Source of the DNA: Acholoe squamosa
Lineage: Eukaryota > Annelida > Polychaeta > Phyllodocida > Polynoidae
NCBI GenBank assembly: GCA_949317995.1
Contig: OX439038.1
Coordinates: 71,310,659 to 71,374,658 of the forward strand
Length of the DNA stretch: 64,000 bases
Reading direction: 5' to 3'
The notes beneath the pieces are model-generated. The model was not told the DNA's origin and did no database searches. It saw only the letters and a list, made by a program, of their open reading frames with translations. Position numbers and translations under genes: made by a program. This document shows positions 1 to 10,020 of this stretch, piece by piece. The first letter of the stretch is position 1; each line of letters begins with the position of its first letter.

Positions 1-795
1 TGTTTAACTTGACAATCACTATCTTTGTTAATACTAGGAGTACAAGATAATGTAGTAAATCATTTTGACACAGGGTGTGATAGAGATTAAGAGAAGAAAA
101 TCATATTTCAACTTTGAGTAAGATTAAAAAAATCACTGTACAAATAGACTGAAAAAGGGCTTATATAGCAGATTCTCACCTTGGTTCTCTATGATAATGG
201 CCTTACTATGCTAAATATTAATTGCATGGATATTAATTTTGACTTATCAGTGTGGGTAGCTCAACTGAGATACTGAGTGACATATTTCTACTAATATATT
301 GTACTCACAGGTTGTAGATAGCAAAATCAATTCATTGCATGAAGCCCTGGGCCATATGTGATCTATATCACAAGTTCATTCTTTGTAATTGGTGCTACCT
401 ACAGTGAACAGAGAGAACCACTTGTGCATCATGTGTATTTTCAAAGGGGACAATGTACTTGAAATTCTGCAGTTTGTTAGGGGATGGTAAAACTGTTCCT
501 GCACACAAAAAGGATAGCCACTTCCTGTTGACTGACTACAAAGCACAAGTACCGTTCAGCGTACCCTTCCCCTCAGAGTTTCATTTCCACATCTCACATC
601 ACAAATATACCTATAAGCATTTCACAATAGATATTCTCCTCATTTGAAGAACTGCATTTATTTTTTAAAGGTTCCAAGTGTTATTCAGTGTGCTGAAAGA
701 TATGAAATGCTACATGACCTAGACTGGATCGTGCAAACAGTCTCAAGAGAGACTCCATTCTTTCACCTCAGCTCTGCAAACACCAGTAACAAATC
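1..795. other. Non-coding, AT-rich flank
   Basis: No convincing exon is visible. A pyrimidine stretch ending in AG near 765-772 could be a splice acceptor for the zinc-finger reading frame that opens after the stop codon at 787-789, but this is weak. The 64-codon open frame at 453-647 has no recognisable domain. Confidence 0.4.
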
Positions 796-906
796 ATAGG
801 CTACAATGAGTATTCCAAAAGAACATTTGTCGAAAACCTATGCAGATGTATCAGATGCGGATTTTCATCCAGTAATAAATCTGAAGTTGATGCTCATGCT
901 CGAACT

Positions 907-1065
907 GGGTCTATTTCTCCTCTTTCCTATCCCCTCGGGATGTGTGTGGTGCACATATGTGCGGGCACTGACACATTCCCCTGTGAAATTGTGTAATGTA
1001 TTTCTCGCCATGAATATGACCTTAGTTGTCGAAATGGCGTTAAACATCTATTACTCACTCACTCA
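907..1065 (+). mobile_element. SINE-like retroposon with (ACTC)n tail
   Basis: The element is flanked by a perfect 14-bp target duplication, CTCATGCTCGAACT, at 893-906 and 1066-1079. It is slightly truncated at its 5' end, starting in GGGTCTATTTCTCC, and ends GTTAAACATCTATTACTCACTCACTC. Related copies lie at 46484, 53362 and 54941, and a relative with a different tail at 31775. No clear tRNA A or B box was found. It interrupts a zinc-finger codon series, and the finger frame is continuous once the element and one duplication are removed. Confidence 0.9.
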
Positions 1066-1508
1066 CTCATGCTCGAACTCACATAGCAGTGAATATCTAT
1101 CAGTGTTCTCTGTGCGGTCAAGTCTTTGGATCCAGTGCAGAACGGGACCTTCACCAGAACACACACATTGCAGCTCAGATATACAAGTGTTCACACTGTG
1201 AATTTATATCAAGTAATCTTGCTCTTATAGTCAGCCACCTGAATGATCACATTCAAGCAACATGCAATCTAAACCAAGAAGATGATTCAACAGTTAAGAC
1301 CAGCCTATTAGCTCCTGACGGGGGAATTCAAACTGAGAATTCAAATTTGGAAAACCAGGCAGGATGCCAGACAGCTTTGTTAACCAAAGAGCATTCCCTT
1401 TCAACAGAAGACTCGTCAACAGTGACATCAGTCGCTAACAATTTAGTTACAAGTGATGCCAATGATGACACCCAACATACCCAGGTGCATAACACATCAA
1501 TAAGTGAT

Positions 1509-1540
1509 GTTCCCATGGAGACTTGTTCCCATGGAGATTA
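1509..1540 (+). repeat. 16-bp tandem duplication causing frameshift
   Basis: GTTCCCATGGAGACTT (1509-1524) is followed by a near-identical 16-mer (1525-1540). Sixteen is 1 modulo 3, which is exactly the shift between the reading frame before it (ending at the TGA at 1551) and the zinc-finger frame after it. Confidence 0.8.
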
Positions 1541-2987
1541 CTTTTGTGAATGAGACGGCCACTGTGGATAGTCAGACCTTTGGCTCCTCAACACAACTAA
1601 ACGCAAACATGAAGGCACACATGTGTCGCTGTTGTAAAAAGGAGTGGGAGTCACTGGCAGCTCATGAACAGCTTGCTAAAGGGTCCTATACATGCGCAGA
1701 CCATAAGTCTCCGCAAGTTGACTTGAGTTCCAGAAAGAACCCAGAACACTTTTGTCCTGTTTGTGGAAAGGTGTTTCTAAGAGACTTACATAGGCACATG
1801 GAGACTGTTCACAAGGAAAAATGCCACGAGTGCTCTCAATGCAGTAAGGTATTCATTGATTCATCCAGATTAAAGAATCACATGAAGTCTCACACAGGGG
1901 AGAGTTCTCGTGAATGTCATGTATGTAACATGGCGTTTACACTTGCACAGGAGTTCCATGAACATAATAAAACCCACCCAGAAGAAACACCTTATAAGTG
2001 TTCTGTGTGCAAGAGAGGGTTTATGAAGAAGCGATTGCTATCTCAACACCTTGTGATCCATACTGGTGACAAACGTTATGAGTGTTCAGTGTGCAGCAAG
2101 AGGTTTAAGATAAAATCTGGTTTATATAGACACATGTTGATGAATACAAGTGTGCTACATGTTCCAAATGCTTTCAAACATCAACCCATTTAAAAACACA
2201 CATGATGACACATACAGGGGTGAAACCTTTACAGTGCTCTGTCTGTGGTTGGAGTTTTTCCGAAGCAGGCCATTATTGAAAGTACATGAAGATTCACAGT
2301 GGACAGAATCCTTACCGCTGTTGTATTTGTAAGCGGAACTTTACAGATGCACCCACTCTACGTGTACATGTGCTAACTCACAAAGCAGAAAAACGTCACA
2401 AATGTGCTGTGTGTAACAGGAGATTTGCTAACAATGTATGTTGACGCAGACACATGAAAAGTCATACAGTGAAAAAACCTGATGGCCTTTCCTTGTGTAG
2501 CTTGAAGTCTCCTTATACGCAGGCTGTAGGTACACACACGAAGGATCCTATTGAAAAAGCTCAGATAAACTATGACTATAAAACTGCAGGGTTAGGATCC
2601 TCATTATCAGAACAGTACCCATGCTAGAACTCATTTGTCAGCTGAACAACCGCCCCTCACTTCAGGACCAACATTGACAGTGGCCTCTCAGGTTAACGAT
2701 CTAACTGAAGTAAAAATTGGCATCAAAAGAAGTCAAGATAGTGACACCACCAAAACAGAGAGTGAAAGCATATCCACTGAAACTTCCTGCAGACAGATGA
2801 ATGATAAGGATTGTAGCCAAGAACTGGGTACCCAGACTGAACCAAACATAAACACAGAGATTGACACTGAGACAGACCCTCATCTGTGTGTCTGTTGTAA
2901 TAAGGATTGGAAAACGTGAGAAGCTTTGACTGGTCATGAGCAGTGCCATGAATTAATACATTCTAAGACCGACTTGAATTACACAAG

Positions 2988-3316
2988 TAACAACTTTTTG
3001 ACAATGGCTAGGATGAACACCTCTTACTCTCACGATGCTACCACTCAGAATGACGCAATAGCCGTTGGGCTATGACGTCATTCAGAACACTGTTGCCAGG
3101 CAACAACCACAGTTGAAAAATCACTATGGAGAGTTGTCAAGTTCACTAAGGTAACATGGTTACCTTAGTTACCATCAATAAATTGATTTGCTGAGTATAG
3201 GGGTGAGCAGTTTCGTCCTGTAGGGACTCATCAGGCAGGCATCTGTTTGTGAATTTAAAAGTGGCTGTAAAGCCAAGTGGTCCCAAACCAAAAGGGCTTG
3301 GAATTTAAAAAAAAAA
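2988..3316 (-). mobile_element. Retroposon-like insert carrying a hammerhead-like core
   Basis: The insert is bounded by the 13-bp direct repeat TGAATTACACAAG (2975-2987 and 3317-3329). On the plus strand it ends in ten A residues; on the minus strand it carries a hammerhead ribozyme core at 3210-3234. Removing the insert and one repeat rejoins the zinc-finger frame (DLNYTSNRTHLCPVC), parallel to the first copy. It could be a truncated Penelope-type long terminal segment or a separate ribozyme-bearing retroposon. The A-tail lies on the strand opposite to the ribozyme, which is odd. Orientation is therefore uncertain. Confidence 0.75.
3210..3234 (-). ncRNA. Hammerhead ribozyme core (candidate)
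   Basis: The minus strand reads CTGATGA, then a four-pair stem II (GTCC/GGAC) with loop CTACA, then GAAAC. This matches the conserved core of hammerhead ribozymes. The third strand with the cleavage-site UH and helices I and III was not found by eye, so activity is unproven. Penelope-like elements are known to carry minimal hammerheads. Confidence 0.6.
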
Positions 3317-4552
3317 TGAATTACACAAGCAACCGTACCCATCTATGTCCTGTTTGTTGAAAGGTAATTCGATGGGACTTATATAAGTACATGAAGGCTG
3401 CTCACAAAGAAAAGTGCAATAGGTGTTCTCAATGTAATAAGGCAATTATTGACAGTTTACGGTTACAGAATCACATGAAGATGCACACAGGAGAGAATTC
3501 TCGTAGATGTCCTGAATGTAGCATGGCATTTACACATGCCAAGGAGCTTCAAGAACATATGAAAACCCACCCGGGAGAAAAACCTTATAAGTGTTCTGTG
3601 TGCAAGAGAGGGTTAATAGCAATAAAGAACTGTCAGTTCAACACCTTTTGGTCCATACAGGTGAAAGACCTTTAAAGTGTGCAGTGTGTAGCAAGATGTT
3701 TAAAGTTAAATCTGCTTTATCGAGACACATGTTGATGCATACAGGAAAGAGGTCATATAAGTGTGCTACATGTTCCAAATGTTTTCAAACATCAACACAT
3801 TTGAAAACACACATGAGGACCCACACAGGAGAAAAGCCTTTTCAGTGTTCTGTGTGTAGTTGGAGATTTTCTGAAGCAGGTCATTATCGAAAACACATGA
3901 AGATTCACACCGAAGAGAATCCTTACTGATGTTGTAAATGTAAGAGGAACTTTACTGATGGACCGACCCTCCGTACACACATGAAAATCCATACAGGTGA
4001 ACCTCTACCACACTATGTGTAAACAGCAGTTTATAAAATTGTCTTCTCTATATTTACATATGAAGATTCACACAGGGGAAACACCCCACTGGTGTTTGGT
4101 GTGGAAAACGATTCCCAAACCCACATAGATTACAATATCACATGATGGACCATACTGGGGAAAGGCCTCACAAATGTTTACTCTGTAACAGGACATTCAC
4201 GTTGTACGATCATCTCAGAAAACACTTGAAGGGCCACTTGCATAGTAGGTCTAATAATTGCTTAGTATGCAATAAGGCTTTTGTACAGTTAAAGAAGTTA
4301 AAGGTACACATGTACTTTCATACAAGAGAAATGGCACCCTTTACCTGTTTCCAATGTCGTAAAGTTTATAACGACTTATCAAGCCTCGAACATCATTTAT
4401 CAATCCACTTCATTCACCCGTCCATTGACTGTGAGGACTGTGTTGTGGGATTTGCATCTGGGCCAGCCTTGGAAAGTCATCTTCCTTCTCACTTTAACCC
4501 AAAAGTAAGTAATGGAACAGGTTCTAAACCTTTGGCACCAATCATGGTTTAG

Positions 4553-6471
4553 AGCAGTCTTGGACATGCCCAGACTGTACCATTTATGGGTTTAGGGCAA
4601 AAGCATGTACAAATTCTGGTAAAAGGGAAGAACACATAGCAATAGAAACCTACGGGCCCACACCAACATCTGTGGGCCCAGAATGAATATTTCAGTTTTA
4701 TCACAAAGGAAATTGAAGATATTCCCCGCTAAATCACATTAAGACGTTGATAAGGTGTGCATTTTCCCTCTGATTTTCTCTTTCCAACGACTATAGTGAT
4801 TTAACCAATACTAATAGAATTTTTCTGTGGGCCACCCGGGCCCATAGGAAGACAAACCTTTAGAAAACTGTGGGCCCGGACCAAGAATTATGGGTCATTG
4901 GCCCCCGGGCCAGCGTTAGTGTCTACCCCTACACATTATTAAAGCAACGACTCTTATGAAAAAAAAAAAATTGTGGTACATCTTTTTTATTCATGTCTAG
5001 GACTTAGATTAGACATTTCAGCTATTTGAAGTCAATGACAAAATAGCATAACCATAGACTCTACTTCAGAAACACCAGCCCATGCTCTGTACTTTAATAT
5101 GTGTCAATTTCTGTCTAACATGTACTTCAAGTACAGGTCAGATCTCAAGAGGTTTTCACAATGAATAACATAATTTCTCAAAAAACTGGAGACTGCATTT
5201 ACTGCGCGAAAGCCTATGGATTCATCAGTGCATGCATGCAAACTGCTAGGTTTTCTCAGTTTTTCTGAGATCTATCAGGGTCAATCTTGTGAATCGTCCC
5301 GATTCAATGAAATATGCTCTAACCATCTATATGGGGGGGGGGGTGTCGTTGGTTGTAGAAGAATTTGGATAAAAGGTATCGGGTATCCTAAGAAAGCAGC
5401 AGAATGCACCATTTAGCTTTGATACATGTATTAAAAATTTTACTGGGGGGGATCCCCAGACCACCAAATTTGCAACCACGAATTGCACTTTAAAGAAAAA
5501 TCTCTGCACTTTTAAAGGTTCAGTTGTTTTTCGTGTTTTCGGAGTTTGCATGTATGGACAATGGTTCAGGATCACCAGTGTAAAGGATAGGGGAACCCTG
5601 AGTTCTATTTTTATTCACTCTTCTTTTCATATCGACTATTTTCCACAAAATTTAGGCAGTACTGGTAGATATGTACTGGTACTACTAGTACATTGTATAT
5701 AGTGTAAGATCACCTGTAGACACAATATTACAGGTCACTGCTTAACTTAATTGATATAGAGTGTACCATACTTGAAAAAATGTACCCAAAAGTGTTTACC
5801 TGAACACAATAACTCTGGTATTAAAGTTGACTTTCAGTGTGTACCAAGAATAAAGATGGTAGAACATGTTAAAACTATAGTTCTGTCTTTGTATCCTTTA
5901 CATTATCAGGGGTGTGAAATGCAGAAAAGGAAAAGTCTGAAGTGTACTGTAAGACTTCATGGCAATGTTTAGATGATGTTTTACAACAGAATAGAGTTAT
6001 TAAAAGGGTTTATATTATCGCAATTTTTTGGTGTTCAGGGTTTAAACTTGGCATTGGATAGTGAAATATCCAGAATATGCTAAGGGGTCAGCTATGTTAT
6101 GTCAGACCCCCCACCATGAATGGTAAAAAATTTTCTCAGTGAATTTACATATATCTCAGCAACTATCTTTTTGAAGACAAAATAGTCGGATTTCCGACTT
6201 TAGTCTGAGATTTCACACCCCTGATTATAGAGAATTGCACATATTTTGAATACAGACCCTGACTATAATTATGGAAAGTGGTGTGTCAATTATCTTTTCT
6301 CAGCCCAGTTGAGGTTTTCCTTGTACACCAAAGTGTGAGTTACTTGACAGTAATAGAAACATGTACATGTACTAGTTTTCACAGACAGACATACATAATC
6401 TTACACACAAGATTCAATCATAAAACAACAAGTACCTCTGCAGGTTTGATTTTAAACTTATCAGGCATGCC
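4553..6471. other. Intergenic, no gene; GGGCCC-rich repeat
   Basis: About 4640-4920 contains several GTGGGCCC/GGGCCCAC blocks in both orientations, probably a degenerate inverted-repeat element. An A12 run lies near 4960 and G-runs near 5332-5343 and 5445. The remaining open frames are short and lack domains. Confidence 0.4.
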
Positions 6472-8676
6472 TCAATTCTGACTCGTCACATTTGTACATA
6501 ATACAGTTTCTGGATTGGAAGACTTCCTCCAACGCAAAGAACGTCTATCAGGTTTTTTCACTGTGTGCCGCTTCATGTGTCTACGCAAAGATCCTGCCTC
6601 ATAGAAGCCTCTATCACAAATAACACACTTGTGAGGCTTTTCTCCAACACACTTGTGAGGCTTTTCTCCTGAGTGCCTCAGCATGTGCAACTTTAAATGT
6701 GTAGATGTTTGGAAACTTTTGGGGCACTCTGAGCACTTGTGGCTCCTCTCTCCTGTATGTACCAAAATGTGCCTTTTCAATGCGGTTTGACTTTTAAATC
6801 TCTTGACACAAACAGTACACTTGAAAGGAATCTCCCCTGTATGTGTCATCATATGTTGTTTTAAGCTTACTTTCTGAATGAAGGCCTTGTTGCAGATGGA
6901 GCACACATGAGGTTTTTCACCTGTATGGGTCAAAAGGTGTCTACTTAGGAAATGTTTTTTAGTAAAGCCTTTACTGCACACAGAACACTTATGAGGCTTT
7001 TCATCTGTGTGAATCTTCATATGTTCATATAATTCCGCTGAATTGATAAATGCTCTATCACACATAAGGCATTTATGGGCCTTCTCAGCAGAATGTCTCT
7101 TCATGTGCTCTTTTAGATATGATGGGTGTTTAAAACATTTGCTGCATGTGGGGCAGGCATGGGGTTTTTCTTCAGAGTGAACCACCATATGCCTATTGAG
7201 GTGACTTGATAGAGGGAAGGTCTTGCTGCATATAGAGCATTTATAGGGTTCCTTAATTGTTAAAATTTGGTTCTGAAGTTTGTTTTTACTAACAGATTCA
7301 ATGGCATAGGTTAGTGGTAATTTGATCAAATCTCCCTCCTCCTGCACTACTGAAGTCATTGTGTGTTTTACTTCACACCGTGCATTCGTATCACTGATAT
7401 GATTCAAACTTGTTAAAGAACCAGTATCTTGTAAGTTAGCAATTTCCTTTTCTGGAACAGACTGGGCAGCAATATTGCTGTGTTTATGGTTACAGACACC
7501 TAACATAATGTCAAACTTCCCATCACAAACTGAGCATGTGTGCAAAGTATTATCCGTATTGGTTGCAATGTTTTCCTTTAATGGTGAAACAGAGGAAAGC
7601 GCTTGGGTATACTGTTGAGTATTTTCAGTAGAATGCGTCCTATTATGTGTTTCCAGACTATTTTCCTGTTTAACTCCTTGGTTACTCTGAGGACACTTAT
7701 ATCTTTCCCTCTCTGAATGGGTCTTTGTATGTTCATGTAATTCCTCTAGCTTGGCAAACGATTTTGTACACAAAAAACATCTATGGGGCATTTCATTTTT
7801 ATGGGTCTTCATATGGTCAGATAAATTTCCAGCCACACTAAATTTCCTGCTACAGCGATCACATGTGTAAGGTTTTTCTCCAGTGTGTGTTCTCATGTGC
7901 CTTTGCAAATCACATTCCTGGAAGAACGCTTTTTTGCAGAACTTACATTTGTGAGTTTTCTTGGCAGTGTGAAACTTTATGTGCTTAGATAAGGTTGATG
8001 CCAGGTTATATGACTTGCTACATATAGTGCACTTGTAAGGTCTCTCTCCTGTATGTGTCCTCATATGCTGGTGTAGATAAATCTGCTGTGCAAACTTTTT
8101 CTCACAGATAGAGCATGAGTGGGCTTTTTCTTCTGAGTGGGTTAGTAGGTGCTTAGACAAGACATATAACCGTTTAAATGTCTTACCACAAACAGAACAC
8201 ATGTTAGGTTTTTCATCTGAGTGCCACAGCATGTGCCTATTTAATGTTTTTAAATACCTAAATCTCTGAGTACACACAGAACACTGGTGAGGCTTTTTTA
8301 AGTGTGTCTGCATGTGGCTGTCTAACTTTGCATACCTCTTTCCACAAATAGGGCACAGTTGTTTTGGGTGGTCATTATCAGCTTTATCTTTTGTGGTTGC
8401 CAACCCAAGAAGCTGTTCATGAGCCGTAAGTGCCTCCCACGTATCCCATTCTTTAGTACAACAGACACAGACATGAGATAGTCTCTTGGCGTATGGTTCT
8501 TTATTTGTATTTATTTGCGTTAGTGAGTTTTTGTACTGGAGATCCCGGGAGTCTGTCCCATTACCATTAGCACTCCTGTTGGAGTATGTCTCCAATGAGA
8601 CACTCTTCATTTGAGGTGCCGAATTTTTATACTCCCAACCGCAGTTGGGTTCATCCTTAATCTCAACCTTATCCAT
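6472..8676 (-). CDS. C2H2 zinc-finger protein, 734 aa, intact
   Basis: The protein is probably a nuclear, sequence-specific DNA-binding factor; targets are unknown. The start chosen is the ATG at 8676, in the context CCCATGG and giving MDKVEIKDEP; the frame is open five codons further upstream but without an ATG. IKDE near residues 6-9 fits a SUMO-acceptor consensus. Residues about 70-88 hold the atypical CVCC...HEQ motif, followed by a short finger (CPICGKRY...HMQTH) and seven canonical C2H2 fingers to about 322. A linker follows with two degenerate fingers (CPQS and CSVC...HKHS), then eight more fingers to about 700. Linkers are TGEKP or SEEKP-like. No KRAB, BTB or SCAN domain is seen. A 24-bp duplication repeats VGEKPHKC before the last finger. 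The coding part is a single exon, with a possible splice acceptor (CATTGCAG) just upstream. The neighbouring plus-strand pseudogenes are its relatives. Confidence 0.9.
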   Translation of the reverse strand: MDKVEIKDEPNCGWEYKNSAPQMKSVSLETYSNRSANGNGTDSRDLQYKNSLTQINTNKEPYAKRLSHVCVCCTKEWDTWEALTAHEQLLGLATTKDKADNDHPKQLCPICGKRYAKLDSHMQTHLKKPHQCSVCTQRFRYLKTLNRHMLWHSDEKPNMCSVCGKTFKRLYVLSKHLLTHSEEKAHSCSICEKKFAQQIYLHQHMRTHTGERPYKCTICSKSYNLASTLSKHIKFHTAKKTHKCKFCKKAFFQECDLQRHMRTHTGEKPYTCDRCSRKFSVAGNLSDHMKTHKNEMPHRCFLCTKSFAKLEELHEHTKTHSERERYKCPQSNQGVKQENSLETHNRTHSTENTQQYTQALSSVSPLKENIATNTDNTLHTCSVCDGKFDIMLGVCNHKHSNIAAQSVPEKEIANLQDTGSLTSLNHISDTNARCEVKHTMTSVVQEEGDLIKLPLTYAIESVSKNKLQNQILTIKEPYKCSICSKTFPLSSHLNRHMVVHSEEKPHACPTCSKCFKHPSYLKEHMKRHSAEKAHKCLMCDRAFINSAELYEHMKIHTDEKPHKCSVCSKGFTKKHFLSRHLLTHTGEKPHVCSICNKAFIQKVSLKQHMMTHTGEIPFKCTVCVKRFKSQTALKRHILVHTGERSHKCSECPKSFQTSTHLKLHMLRHSGEKPHKCVGEKPHKCVICDRGFYEAGSLRRHMKRHTVKKPDRRSLRWRKSSNPETVLCTNVTSQN
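6622..6669 (-). repeat. In-frame 24-bp tandem duplication in ZnF gene
   Basis: Two identical 24-mers (6622-6645 and 6646-6669) encode VGEKPHKC twice. The result is an abnormal linker with an orphan Cys before the final finger. The reading frame is preserved. Confidence 0.9.
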
Positions 8677-8695
8677 GGGTACTACCTGCAATGCT

Positions 8696-8837
8696 CAGAG
8701 ATGACACTCACTGGCTGACAAAAACCAGGAAAACTGGACTTTGGACACATTTTCCCAGGAGTTTAACATAATTTATTATAGAAATCCTGGAATCAAAACC
8801 AGGAAATCCTGGTAAACCAGGAAAAGTGGCATCTCTG
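8696..8837. mobile_element. CAG/CTG-ended MITE, 142 bp
   Basis: The terminal inverted repeats are CAGAGATGACAC and GTGGCATCTCTG, with an exact 6-bp target duplication AATGCT (8690-8695 and 8838-8843). Related copies lie at 18389-18521 and 45935-46067. It sits next to a putative splice acceptor upstream of the minus-strand zinc-finger gene. Confidence 0.85.
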
Positions 8838-9409
8838 AATGCTGATTTTTCAATTACAATAGCCCTAACATCCATACTCCCTGAGCCAACTGGAGAAGGA
8901 ATGTCACTGCTCTTCTACCGACTGTTCATAAAGCGAGTTGTATGCACGGCACGTCGACAGGGCTGCTATATCATCTCTCTGTAAGCAGGGTGTGCTTTTT
9001 CTTTATCTTGCTTAAGAAGTCTTCTTTGGAAATCTCTATACCAGTCCTGGGCCTGCCCTTGTTCTCTTGGCAATTCAAAGTGCTTGCATCACTGAGCAAA
9101 GCTCCGAACCTGCAAAGAGACAAGCGACAATTGATGATAAGGGAGCATTCATTATTTATGGCCGGCAGATGGCATTCTTGTTTGGCGAATATCTGAAAAT
9201 GAAGCCCCCAACCCTTTGGGATCAATTTAAAATGAAGCACCCCTATCCCCTCCTCTTTGAGATTGATTCTGTTAGCATAAAGAAAAGACATTTCCCAGTC
9301 TATTATTGTACACTAAAATGTACTGCCAATCTTAATAGGGGAGATTCAGCTGTCAAACGTCAAATTTTATCTTTCTGTGACATAGGCGTGAACATCATGG
9401 TTCATCTAA
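8838..9409 (-). other. Possible fragment of an integrase-type gene
   Basis: The minus-strand frame 9291-8971 contains ENKGRPRTGIEISKEDFL. This recalls the GRPR...I motif near the N-terminus of some DDE-integrase-like transposon proteins, and a LREYG string occurs in another frame nearby. The match is from memory and short, and stop codons separate the pieces. If real, this is a decayed fragment. Confidence 0.2.
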
Positions 9410-9420
9410 TTCTAATGTTA

Positions 9421-10009
9421 ATTTTTGTTTGTTTGTTTAGTTTTACGTCCAGGGGCCATCGAGGAACTCAGACATTCAAGGGTTCTCAGACATTAAGTCC
9501 TTTCTTTTCTTTTTGGACAGGTATTTATATGCTGCTTGCCCGACACAGCAGTGACCGAATCTATGAATGACCGCATCTATGAATGACCGAATCTATAAAT
9601 GACTGAATCTATGAGATGAATGACCGAATCTATGAGGAGGGTTGAGGGGGAAAACCACTACTGGGGCTTCATTCCCCTACTCTTTTCGAAGGATAGCAAG
9701 TGTTCTTTTCTTTGCCTGGTCCCATAGGCAGGGCCAGACAAACCACGGCCTTTGATCACTCAGACGTGGTTCACTGAGGGGGAATCCCACGGTAAAAGAC
9801 AAACATGTAGACCCGGGCCCGAAGATATGGACACCAGCTGCCCACACGCTCACCCCAAGCCACAAGAAACCCCAGCTTTGTCGCCTTTTACGAATCTGGT
9901 ATGCCCACTGTCAGTATGGAAGGAGATTTCTCCTTGTGGACTCCCAATGAAGTCATTCTGCTCCTCCATGCCCTCACATGAAGGTTCCCACTCCATAGGG
10001 GGGGGGGAG
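9421..10009 (-). mobile_element. 589-bp retroposon with 11-bp target duplication
   Basis: TTCTAATGTTA flanks the insert at 9410-9420 and 10010-10020. The minus strand ends in a (CAAA)n-like tail, so the element probably runs right to left. It contains a short GACCGAATCTATGAAT tandem repeat (about 9550-9635). A similar copy in the opposite orientation lies at about 28255-28765. Open frames of 87 and 120 codons shared by the two copies run antisense to the inferred direction and have no recognisable domain. Confidence 0.75.
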
Positions 10010-10020
10010 TTCTAATGTTA

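Larger units (their letters stand above)
796..2630 (+). pseudogene. C2H2 zinc-finger pseudogene, first tandem copy
   Basis: The frame opens after the stop at 787-789 and encodes a finger (CIRCGF...HARTH) that is cut by a SINE at 907-1065. It resumes with CSLCGQVF...HQNTH and CSHCEF...HLNDH, then a polar linker. A 16-bp tandem duplication at 1509-1540 shifts the frame by +1. The next frame (to 2193) holds the atypical CRCCKKEW...AHEQ motif and several ordinary C2H2 fingers with TGEK-type linkers. A short deletion near 2140 breaks the frame again, and TGA stops at 2277 and 2442 interrupt the last fingers. The tail (VKKPDG...) resembles the end of the minus-strand gene at 6472-8676, so the three are one family. 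The parent was presumably a nuclear DNA-binding protein. The number of lesions makes a functional product unlikely. Confidence 0.85.
2635..4552 (+). pseudogene. C2H2 zinc-finger pseudogene, second tandem copy
   Basis: A polar N-terminal region (2635-2880) leads into the family motif CVCCNKDWKT. Its next codon, Trp in the minus-strand relative, is a TGA stop here (2917-2919); EALTGHEQ follows. A 329-bp insert occupies 2988-3316. After it come CPVC and another TGA (3358-3360), then fingers resembling copy one. A frame change occurs near 3620, and fingers continue to about 3925 (CAVCSK, CATCSK, CSVCSW). Decayed fingers follow, then an open stretch at 4142-4552 with CLLCNR, CLVCNK, CFQCRK and CEDC fingers. 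Order and wording parallel both the first copy and the gene at 6472-8676, so a tandem duplication followed by decay is the simplest reading. Confidence 0.85.

Noticed and set aside
9067..9570. 167-codon open frame on the plus strand
   Set aside because: It runs from unique sequence into the retroposon at 9421 and has no recognisable domain.
9752..10015. Open frame shared with 28153-28515 (MITQTWFTEGESHGK)
   Set aside because: Similarity between the two is explained by both being copies of one retroposon, and the frame runs antisense to the inferred element direction.
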